58,467 nucleotides of DNA, taken from the NCBI GenBank assembly GCA_000432435.1, contig HF993122.1, forward strand, positions 1 to 58,467. Reading direction: 5' to 3'. Below, piece after piece: positions 7,508 through 14,121 of the stretch (positions are counted from its first letter, which is position 1; each line of letters starts with the position of its first letter). This DNA is from Eubacterium sp. CAG:180 (GTDB lineage Bacteria; Bacillota; Clostridia; Oscillospirales; Acutalibacteraceae). The notes beneath the pieces are model-generated. The model did not search any database and had not been told where the DNA came from. It worked only from the letters and a program-made list of their open reading frames with translations. Made by a program: the position numbers and the translations under genes.

Positions 7508-7939
7508 ATGACCCCGATAGAATTTCTGTCGGACTCGGCAAAACTGTATCAGGATACGGTCTTGCCCGTCTGCAAAAAATACGGGCTTACGTATATGGAA
7601 TTCGGTGTATTGATGTTTCTTTACAACAATCCGCAATATAATACTGCGGCACAGATAGTTTCGATGCGGCACATACCTAAGTCGCACGTTTCAATCTCTG
7701 TAAAATCGCTTATGGAAAAGGGGCTGCTGCACGGCGAAAAGTGCAAGGACAAGCGTGCTGTGAGACTGTCGGTGACGGAATTTGCCGAGGAGATAGCAAG
7801 AAGCGGAAAATCGGCTCAAAAAAACTTTGTTGATACGCTTTACGGCGGGTTTTCCGAGGCTGAGCGCAGCGCATTTTCCGCGTTGCTTGATAAAATGGAA
7901 ACAAATGTTGCGGAACATTTTGATTTGAAACGGAGTTGA
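7508..7939 (+). CDS. MarR family transcriptional repressor
   Basis: A winged-helix dimeric regulator, 143 residues. The ATG at 7508 sits behind TGAGGTGA. A GTG one codon upstream is also possible. The MarR core is readable: LTYMEFGVLMFLYNNPQ (helices), TAAQIVSMRHIPKSHVSISVKSL (recognition helix), MEKGLLHGEKCKDKRAVRLSVTE (wing with the usual D-R). Four bases separate its stop from the MATE exporter, so the two are one operon, as in MepR-MepA. It most likely represses its own promoter through the 7473-7496 palindrome and is released by a substrate of the pump. Confidence 0.9.
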   Translation: MTPIEFLSDSAKLYQDTVLPVCKKYGLTYMEFGVLMFLYNNPQYNTAAQIVSMRHIPKSHVSISVKSLMEKGLLHGEKCKDKRAVRLSVTEFAEEIARSGKSAQKNFVDTLYGGFSEAERSAFSALLDKMETNVAEHFDLKRS

Positions 7940-7943
7940 CACA

Positions 7944-9323
7944 ATGGATAAGGACAAAGAATTTCTCGGAACGGAAAAAATAGGCAAGCTGCTGTTTCGC
8001 CTTGCCGTGCCTACCGTAATTGCGCAAATTGTAAATATGCTTTACAATATTGTTGATCGCATATATATAGGGCATATCCCCGGTGAGGGCAGCGCGGCTC
8101 TGACGGGAGTGGGCGTATGTATGCCTATAATTATGATAATTTCGGCATTTGCGGCGCTTGTAAGCGCCGGCGGCGCACCGAGAGCCTCGATAAGTCTCGG
8201 CAAGGGCGATAAGGACGGCGCAGAAAAAATACTCGGAGGCTGTTTCTTGCTTCAGCTTATATTATCGGTCGTGCTGACTGCCGTTTTGCTTATATGGGAC
8301 AGAAAGCTTCTGCTGATGTTCGGCGCGAGCGAAAATACAATAGATTACGCTACGGCTTATATGGATATTTATGCCGTCGGAACGATTTTTGTTCAGCTTA
8401 CATTGGGCTTAAACGCGTTTATAACGGCTCAGGGTTTTGCAAAAACAGGTATGCTCACCGTTATAATAGGCGCGGCGGCAAATATAGTGCTTGACCCGCT
8501 GTTTATATTTGTTTTCAATATGGGAGTGCGCGGAGCAGCTGTTGCCACGGTAATTTCTCAGGGCGTATCGTGCGTTTGGGCGGTGTGCTTTTTGCTGTCG
8601 AAAAAGATCGGACTTAAAATTCGGCTCAAAAATATGCGCCTGTCGCTTAAAATCATAATGCCGTGTATTGCCTTGGGACTTGCGACATTTATTATGCAGG
8701 CGAGCGAGAGCGTAATTTCCGTGTGCTTCAATTCTTCTCTTTTAAAATACGGCGGCGATATAGCGGTCGGCGCCATGACAATACTAACAAGCGTAATGCA
8801 GTTTGCAATGCTTCCCTTACAGGGCATAGGGCAGGGTGCCCAGCCTATAATGAGCTACAATTACGGCGCGCGAAATCCCGACCGTGTTAAAAAGACCTAC
8901 CGTCTTTTGCTTATTGTCAATATGATTTACGCCGTTATTTTATGGGCGGCGGTCATCATATTTCCCAAGGCATTTGCCGGAATTTTCAGTTCCGATTCGG
9001 AGCTTGTCGGGTTTGCAGCAAAGGCACTCAGAATTTACTTAGGAGGGATGTTCCTTATGGGCGCGCAGATAGCCTGCCAGATGGCGTTTGTGTCAATAGG
9101 CAATGCTCCGTGCTCTATAATAGTAGCCGTTGTGCGCAAATTCGTTTTGCTGATACCGCTCATCTATATAATGCCGCATATAATATCCGATAAGGCCATT
9201 GGTGTTTATACCGCAGAGCCGATAGCCGATGTTTTGGCCGTAACCTTTACGCTCATACTGTTTGCGTTCAAATTCAGAAGCGCAATGAAAAAGCTTGAAA
9301 AGCCCAAAGCAGCCGAAAAATGA
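7944..9323 (+). CDS. MATE family multidrug efflux transporter
   Basis: A 459-residue, 12-helix cation-coupled antiporter of the MATE family (MepA-like). MATE features include the N-terminal KLLFRLAVPTVIAQIVNMLY, the internally repeated helix bundle (VNMLYNIVDRIYIGHIPGEG; ALNAFITAQGFAKTGML), and PLQGIGQGAQPIMSYNYGA in the second half, a MATE hallmark. The two halves of about 6 helices each are similar in arrangement. The start overlaps the MarR operon with ACGGAG as ribosome site. It probably exports cationic drugs or endogenous metabolites, but the substrate is unknown. The operon ends at the terminator 9329-9359. Confidence 0.9.
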   Translation: MDKDKEFLGTEKIGKLLFRLAVPTVIAQIVNMLYNIVDRIYIGHIPGEGSAALTGVGVCMPIIMIISAFAALVSAGGAPRASISLGKGDKDGAEKILGGCFLLQLILSVVLTAVLLIWDRKLLLMFGASENTIDYATAYMDIYAVGTIFVQLTLGLNAFITAQGFAKTGMLTVIIGAAANIVLDPLFIFVFNMGVRGAAVATVISQGVSCVWAVCFLLSKKIGLKIRLKNMRLSLKIIMPCIALGLATFIMQASESVISVCFNSSLLKYGGDIAVGAMTILTSVMQFAMLPLQGIGQGAQPIMSYNYGARNPDRVKKTYRLLLIVNMIYAVILWAAVIIFPKAFAGIFSSDSELVGFAAKALRIYLGGMFLMGAQIACQMAFVSIGNAPCSIIVAVVRKFVLLIPLIYIMPHIISDKAIGVYTAEPIADVLAVTFTLILFAFKFRSAMKKLEKPKAAEK

Positions 9324-9328
9324 CATTG

Positions 9329-9359
9329 AAAAAAGACACGATGAAAATCGTGTCTTTTT
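9329..9359 (+). terminator. Terminator of the marR-MATE operon
   Basis: AAAAAAGACACGAT pairs with ATCGTGTCTTTTT around GAAA. It is symmetric enough to work in both directions. Confidence 0.9.
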
Positions 9360-9436
9360 GTTTAACGCATTTGTTTTACGGGGTCGTTAAATCGGAATTG
9401 TGCCGACTGAAATATACGCCTGGTTACTCCGAAACA

Positions 9437-10237
9437 TCATTCTCCGGTCAGCAGCATTCTGTCATTGTCAAGCTCTTTTCCCGACTTTTGACGGTAGAGT
9501 CCCAAAAGGTCCTGAACGGTCATATTGTTTCTTTCGTCACCCTTTAGGTCAAGCACCGATTTGCCGCATTCAAGCATAATTGTGCGTGTGCCGAGCTTGA
9601 GTGCGGATTTTATATTATGCGTAATCATCATGGTTGTGATGCTGTTTTCCGCCACAATCCGCTGCGTGATGTCAAGCACCTTTTCGGCTGTGAGAGGGTC
9701 GAGCGCCGCGGTATGCTCGTCAAGCAAGAGAAGCTTCGGCGTTACAAGCGTGCTCATCATAAGCGTTACAGCCTGCCTCTGACCGCCCGAAAGCTGACCC
9801 ATTTTTGTCTTTAGTCTGTCCTCAAGGCCCATATTGAGTTTTAGGAGCTTTTCTCTGAAGAATTCAACGTCTCTTTTTTTGAGCGCAGGTGAAAATAGGT
9901 GTCTTGTCGCTTTTGAATAGACAAGCGCGAGATTTTCTTCAATCGTAAGGTCGGGAGCCGTGCCGCGCATCGGGTCCTGAAAAAGCCTCCCTATGTCTTT
10001 GGCTCTGATGTACTCTTTTTGGTAAGTTATGTTTTTTCCGTCGAGGACTATTTTACCGCCGTCACACAAAAACTCGCCCGCAATCGCGTTAAACAGCGTG
10101 GATTTGCCTGCACCGTTAGAGCCTATTACGGTGACGAATTCGCCCTTATCAAGCGATAATGAAATCCCGTCAAGAGCCTTATGCTCGTTTGGCGTTCCCT
10201 TTAAAAATGTTTTGGAGAGATTTTTAATTTCAAGCAT
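9437..10237 (-). CDS. ABC transporter ATP-binding protein (TrpZ-type)
   Basis: Cytoplasmic ATPase of a three-component amino-acid-type importer, 266 residues. Walker A is GSNGAGKST at about 39-47, followed by the Q-loop region, the signature LSGGQRQAV at about 149, Walker B LLLLDEHTAALDP and the H-loop MMITHNI. DEHTAALDP (His after the catalytic Glu position, instead of DEPTAALDP) is characteristic of the ABC family paired with PF04392 binding proteins. Its ATG overlaps the permease stop by 8 bases, so translation is coupled. It is last in the operon binding protein - permease - ATPase, all under a T-box. Confidence 0.88.
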   Translation of the reverse strand: MLEIKNLSKTFLKGTPNEHKALDGISLSLDKGEFVTVIGSNGAGKSTLFNAIAGEFLCDGGKIVLDGKNITYQKEYIRAKDIGRLFQDPMRGTAPDLTIEENLALVYSKATRHLFSPALKKRDVEFFREKLLKLNMGLEDRLKTKMGQLSGGQRQAVTLMMSTLVTPKLLLLDEHTAALDPLTAEKVLDITQRIVAENSITTMMITHNIKSALKLGTRTIMLECGKSVLDLKGDERNNMTVQDLLGLYRQKSGKELDNDRMLLTGE

Positions 10238-11138
10238 TTTTCATACCCTCCCTTTTCATTTTTCTGTCGGAGATCGCATTTTTAATGGCGGGCACCGACA
10301 GCGTTACGGCAACTATAACCGCCGACAGCAGCTTTAGCGCGTTTGCCGAAAATACATTTGTCTCAAGCGCAAAGGCGACTATCATTCTGTAAATTACGGA
10401 ACCGACGACTGCCGAAACAAGCCCTACTGAAAGCGAGCGTTTGCCGAATATGACTTCGCCTATTATTACCGAGGCGAGACCTATAACTATCATACCGCTG
10501 CCGGAGTTTACGTCGGCAAAGCCCTGTGTTTGAGCTATCACGGCACCCGAAAGTGCAACGAGCGCGTTTGATATTGCAAGTGCGGTTACGGTGGTTATGT
10601 CGGTATTTATCGAGGAGGCTCTTACCATATCCTTGTTGCCTCCTGTGGCTCTTATACATAAGCCGAGAACGGTTTTAAAGAACATAATCAGCAGTGCTAC
10701 GCATATCGCGCAGATTACCGCCGCCAAAATCATTTTAGGCAGATCCCCCGAGCTGTTTTCGCCGAACAGCGACGCGAAACCGTCATAAAATCTCTTTTTG
10801 CCTATCAAAGATACATTGGGAGCACCCATAACAGTTATATTGACTGTGTAAAGACTGCTCATGGTGAGTATTCCGGCAAGTATCGGGTGAATTTTTGCTT
10901 TTGTTTGTAAAAATCCCGTGACAATTCCTGCGGCAAAGCCGGCGAATACGGCCGCCGTAAGACCCAAAAACGGATGACCGGAGGCGCAGAGCACCGCGGA
11001 GACGGCAATGCCGAAGGTGAAGCTTCCGTCAACGGTGAGGTCGGGAATGTTCAGTATGCGGAATGAAATGTAGACGCCGAGTGCCAAAAGAGCGTATTGA
11101 AAGCCGAGCAACACCGCGCCCGAAACAACAGAAAGCAT
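10230..11138 (-). CDS. ABC transporter permease (TrpY-type)
   Basis: Membrane component of the importer, with a BPD_transp_2-type fold. I place the start at ATG 11138, behind AGGAGG (302 aa, MLSVVSGAVLLGFQYALLALG). A farther upstream start would add an unlikely 20-residue lead. About 8-9 hydrophobic helices are visible. The conserved IPDLTVDGSFTFG near residue 28 and GFADVNSGSGMIVIGLASVIIGE near residue 200 are typical of this permease family. It lies 128 bases downstream of the binding protein and overlaps the ATPase gene by 8 bases. Confidence 0.85.
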   Translation of the reverse strand: MLSVVSGAVLLGFQYALLALGVYISFRILNIPDLTVDGSFTFGIAVSAVLCASGHPFLGLTAAVFAGFAAGIVTGFLQTKAKIHPILAGILTMSSLYTVNITVMGAPNVSLIGKKRFYDGFASLFGENSSGDLPKMILAAVICAICVALLIMFFKTVLGLCIRATGGNKDMVRASSINTDITTVTALAISNALVALSGAVIAQTQGFADVNSGSGMIVIGLASVIIGEVIFGKRSLSVGLVSAVVGSVIYRMIVAFALETNVFSANALKLLSAVIVAVTLSVPAIKNAISDRKMKREGMKNA

Positions 11139-11266
11139 AAGCTTTCCTCCTAACAAAAATTTAAAGGGGCTGCAAAATACTCGGAAAGCGACAATCAAAG
11201 CGGCGTGTTAAAGCTCTGCCGCCGAGATGCTTTTCGAAAATTTTCCCAACCCCTGAAAGACTCAAA

Positions 11267-12274
11267 TTATGCGCCGATGAACTGATAGTTGTCACCGGTA
11301 GGTGTTTTAATACCGAGTGTGCTTGCGGTCTTGCTGTTTATGACATACTGATAATCCGTGAGCGCAACTGCGGGAACCTCAGATACGGGAGTACCTTTTA
11401 AGATTTTATCAGCCATATCGGCAGCTTTTTCGCCGAGCTGTGTGTTGCTTACGCTGACGCTTGCAAGCGCGCCTTTCTGAACCATTACGGGGTCGCTGCC
11501 GTATACGGGAATCTTTTTGGCTGTTGCCGCCTCTACTACCTGCTCCATGGCAGCCTGTACGGTGGAATCTATGGGAATGTAAAGAGCATCACACTTTGCG
11601 GCGAGCGAGGTTGCGGCCGACTGTACCTCTGAGGAATTTGTAACGGTTACCTCTTCGTAGGCATAGCCGCTCTGTGAGAGGTAATCCTTAGCCTTAGCGG
11701 CGGTTTTTACGGCGTTATCTTCGCCCGAGCAGTAGAGTATGCCTATTTTTTTGACATCGGGGGTAAGCTCCTTTGCAAGGCCGAATATCTGGTCAACCGG
11801 AACTATGTTTGAGGTGCCGGTTGCATTTTTATCGGGCTTTTCCATGCTTGTCATAATGCCGGAGCCGACGGGATTTGTAACGGAAATAAATACGACGGGA
11901 GTTTTAAGGCCTTGATTTACGACTGACATTGTGGCAGGCGTAACTATCGGAACTATAAGGTCGTAGTCGCCGTTTTTAAGTCCCTGGCTTATGGTGTTGA
12001 GCGCGGACTGATCGCCCTGTGCATTTTTGATGTCAAATATCATCTGCGCTTCATCGTAGCCGAGTGTTCTCATCTCCTGAATAAATGACTCGCGCATCTC
12101 TGTGAAGGCACCGTTGTCTGCGAGCTGAACTATTGCGACCTTGTACTTCTTACCGGTGTTGTTTGTTCCGGGGTCGGAGTTCGTGGTGCTGTTCGTTTTG
12201 TCTGTGCTTTGGCAGGATGCAAATGTGAGCACCGTGAGCATAAGTGACAGCATAACTGCAAAAAACTTTTTCAT
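11267..12274 (-). CDS. ABC transporter substrate-binding lipoprotein (TrpX / PF04392 type)
   Basis: Extracytoplasmic binding protein, 335 residues from ATG 12274 behind AGGAGG. The lipoprotein signal is MKKFFAVMLSLMLTVLTFASC, followed by a Ser/Thr/Asn-rich linker. The mature part has the two-lobed ABC_sub_bind fold: VAIVQLADNGAF, DLIVPIVTPATMSV, TPVVFISVTNPVGSG, VDQIFGLAKELTPDVKKIGILY, CDALYIPIDSTVQAAM, KKIPVYGSDPVMV. This family is annotated as the tryptophan/tyrosine-type TrpX protein in streptococci and Clostridia. The T-box upstream reads as either AUG or UGG specifier, so the ligand may be methionine or tryptophan. The leader terminator lies 32 bases upstream of the start codon. Confidence 0.87.
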   Translation of the reverse strand: MKKFFAVMLSLMLTVLTFASCQSTDKTNSTTNSDPGTNNTGKKYKVAIVQLADNGAFTEMRESFIQEMRTLGYDEAQMIFDIKNAQGDQSALNTISQGLKNGDYDLIVPIVTPATMSVVNQGLKTPVVFISVTNPVGSGIMTSMEKPDKNATGTSNIVPVDQIFGLAKELTPDVKKIGILYCSGEDNAVKTAAKAKDYLSQSGYAYEEVTVTNSSEVQSAATSLAAKCDALYIPIDSTVQAAMEQVVEAATAKKIPVYGSDPVMVQKGALASVSVSNTQLGEKAADMADKILKGTPVSEVPAVALTDYQYVINSKTASTLGIKTPTGDNYQFIGA

Positions 12275-12305
12275 TTTAAAATCCTCCTGAAATCTTCTGT
12301 ATAAT

Positions 12306-12338
12306 AAAAAAACTGCCCTTGTAAAAATACAAGGACAG
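12306..12338 (-). terminator. T-box terminator before the ABC operon
   Basis: On the minus strand CTGTCCTTGTA pairs with TACAAGGGCAG (one G-U) around TTTT, followed by TTTTTTT. Confidence 0.88.
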
Positions 12339-12545
12339 GAAATTACCTGCGGTACCACCTTGATTAGCGTAAAACGCTCACTCTGACGGAATACTGACAT
12401 ATTCCTCTTTCTGTAACGTGAAAGCTCCGTCGCAACTTTTCATTGCGCCCTCAGCGGACCATTTGTCTGCACCGTAACAACCGGACTCACACCGCCTCCG
12501 GATCGCTAAATGTTCGTTTTGCAGTTTTACTTCCGTTTCATCGGT
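12306..12545 (-). ncRNA. T-box leader of the ABC importer operon
   Basis: Read on the minus strand. Stem I begins near 12545 with the AAGTA motif. CTGC pairs with GCAG, and the apical hairpin carries the canonical GGTG loop (CCGGAGGCGGTGTGAGTCCGG region, 12500-12480). The specifier loop 3' strand is ACAAATGG followed by TCCG at 12466-12455. The T-box core AAGGTGGTACCGCAGG spans 12362-12347, with bulge TGGT matching an A-discriminator tRNA. The terminator is at 12338-12306. The specifier is ATG (12462-12460, if CGGA/TCCG closes the loop) or TGG (12461-12459). The discriminator match favours tRNA-Met, while the transporter family favours Trp. Confidence 0.88.
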
Positions 12546-12552
12546 TTAGGTC

Positions 12553-12581
12553 ATTAAAACACACTTTAAATTTTTTGTCAA
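12553..12581 (-). promoter_or_regulatory. Promoter of the T-box/ABC operon
   Basis: Minus strand TTGACA (12581-12576), 17-base spacer, TTTAAT (12558-12553), directly before the T-box stem I. Confidence 0.7.
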
Positions 12582-12670
12582 GGGTTTATTTTTGATTTTT
12601 TTATGATACAATAACATCGGTATAGTTGCTTTGCGCGGTACCGATATTTTCCCAAAGGGCGTGTTACACA

Positions 12671-12970
12671 ATGGTAAGGCATATTATTTTTTGGACATTT
12701 TCCGACAATGTCAATGATTCAAACCGTAAAGAGGTACTGAAAATGATGTCTGACTCGGCTAAGAATCTCGTCGGAAAGATTCCGGGACTTATAAAAGCGG
12801 AAATCGGTGAAAACTTCGCCGACAGCGACTGCGATTTTGTATTTTATGCGGAATTTGAGCGTATGGAGAATATTCCGGCATTTCAGGTGCATCCGCTGCA
12901 TGTTGCCCATAAGGAGCGTTCGGCGCCGTATGTAAAAACACGCTTTGTCGCAGACTATGTTTCGGAGTAA
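12671..12970 (+). CDS. Dabb family protein (stress-responsive alpha/beta-barrel)
   Basis: A small cytosolic ferredoxin-like barrel protein of the Dabb family, 99 residues, usually dimeric. The start at ATG 12671 gives MVRHIIFWTFSD, the classic Dabb N-terminus. A longer reading from 12626 lacks a ribosome site. Other marks are KIPGLIKAEIGENF and the C-terminal HPLHVAHKERSAPYVKTRFVADY, with the conserved His residues. Its function in Clostridia is not established, though relatives act in stress response or aromatic metabolism. It is a lone gene, divergent from the T-box operon and convergent with the GDPD gene. Confidence 0.85.
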   Translation: MVRHIIFWTFSDNVNDSNRKEVLKMMSDSAKNLVGKIPGLIKAEIGENFADSDCDFVFYAEFERMENIPAFQVHPLHVAHKERSAPYVKTRFVADYVSE

Positions 12971-12978
12971 TCAAAACA

Positions 12979-13956
12979 TTATTTAATATCGTTGAGCGTC
13001 TCGTAAGCTAAGTCCGGCAGGTCTGTAAAGACTGCGTCCGCACCGTTTTTTTCGAGGCGCTTCATTATTTTCGGGTCGTTTATGGTCCAGTACTGAACGG
13101 CTATACCGTAGCTGTGGGCGTAATTTATAAGCCTTGTTGTACCGAGGTTGAAGAAGTAATCCTTATACGGAATGTGCAGATATTTAAACTTGAAATGACC
13201 CTGCTTATACGGAATGTGAAAGAAACTCTGAAAATAGAATCTGACCACCTCGTGTATTGTGGCCGAACGTGTTATGTCGGGATATTTTTCGTCAAGATAC
13301 CGAATATTGCTCTTGTGAAATGAGGCTACGGCCGTGCGTGAGAGCATATTATACTTTATCAAAAGACGGTGAAGCTCATCTGCGGTGCGGTAACCGATGT
13401 CACCGTCGTTTTTAATATCAACGGTAAAGGTGTAATCCCCGTACGGAGCAAGAAAATCAAATACGTCGCTGAGCCTTATAATGCGGAGTGAGTCCGGAAT
13501 TTTGTCGCCTCGCAGACCCTCGTAAGGTATAGAACCGTCGGGAAGAACAAACTTTTCGCCCATATTAAGCTTTCGCAGCTCCTCAAAGCTCAGGTCGCAC
13601 GGCAACACGCCGGGCTTGCCGAAATATTCCTCCGAATCGCTTGTACGGTCAAGCGTGTCGTCATGCAGGACTATTATTTGGCCGTCCTTTGTGAGGTGCA
13701 GGTCAAATTCAAAGCCTTCAAGTTCGAATTTATCCCTGTTCTTAATCATATTCTGAAAGGCGAGCAGAGTATTTTCCGGAGCGAGCCCTGCCCCGGAGCG
13801 ATGAGCCAAAACTCCCGTCTTGCCATATGGCAGTATAGCCGGATTGTCGCTCTTAATGTTCTTCTTGGGCTTGTCGGGCGTTTCCCCTCTGAATATGATG
13901 CATACCAAAATTACAACCGCTGCCGTAATAAACAGCACCGTAAAAAATGTTTTCAT
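12979..13956 (-). CDS. Membrane-anchored glycerophosphodiester phosphodiesterase
   Basis: Hydrolyses glycerophosphodiesters to glycerol-3-phosphate plus alcohol, with the catalytic domain outside the membrane. ATG 13956, behind GGGAGGG, gives 325 residues beginning with a single N-terminal helix (KTFFTVLFITAAVVILVCIIF). The GDPD core is intact: LAHRSGAGLAPENTLLAF (catalytic His, ENT), EFDLHLTKDGQIIVLHDDTLDRTS (E-D metal ligands and second His). YWTINDP and GADAVFTDLPD at the C-terminus are typical. It is one of three GDPD-fold proteins in the window. It is convergent with the Dabb gene and separate from secA. Confidence 0.87.
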   Translation of the reverse strand: MKTFFTVLFITAAVVILVCIIFRGETPDKPKKNIKSDNPAILPYGKTGVLAHRSGAGLAPENTLLAFQNMIKNRDKFELEGFEFDLHLTKDGQIIVLHDDTLDRTSDSEEYFGKPGVLPCDLSFEELRKLNMGEKFVLPDGSIPYEGLRGDKIPDSLRIIRLSDVFDFLAPYGDYTFTVDIKNDGDIGYRTADELHRLLIKYNMLSRTAVASFHKSNIRYLDEKYPDITRSATIHEVVRFYFQSFFHIPYKQGHFKFKYLHIPYKDYFFNLGTTRLINYAHSYGIAVQYWTINDPKIMKRLEKNGADAVFTDLPDLAYETLNDIK

Positions 13957-14050
13957 TTTGCCCTCCCGCTTACCGCGCATATAATGTGCATAATTAACAA
14001 TATATATTGTATTATAAGTCGATTTATATAATAAGTCAATAAACAAAGAC

Positions 14051-14096
14051 GAAAAGAAAGACGGACATAAAACACAAGCTTTATATCCGTCTTTTA
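14051..14096 (-). terminator. Terminator of secA
   Basis: On the minus strand AAAAGACGGATATAAA pairs with TTTATGTCCGTCTTT, followed by CTTTTC. It lies 25 bases past the secA stop and is near-symmetric. Confidence 0.75.
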
Positions 14097-14121
14097 AATT
14101 TATTTATGAGTCACCGTTATA

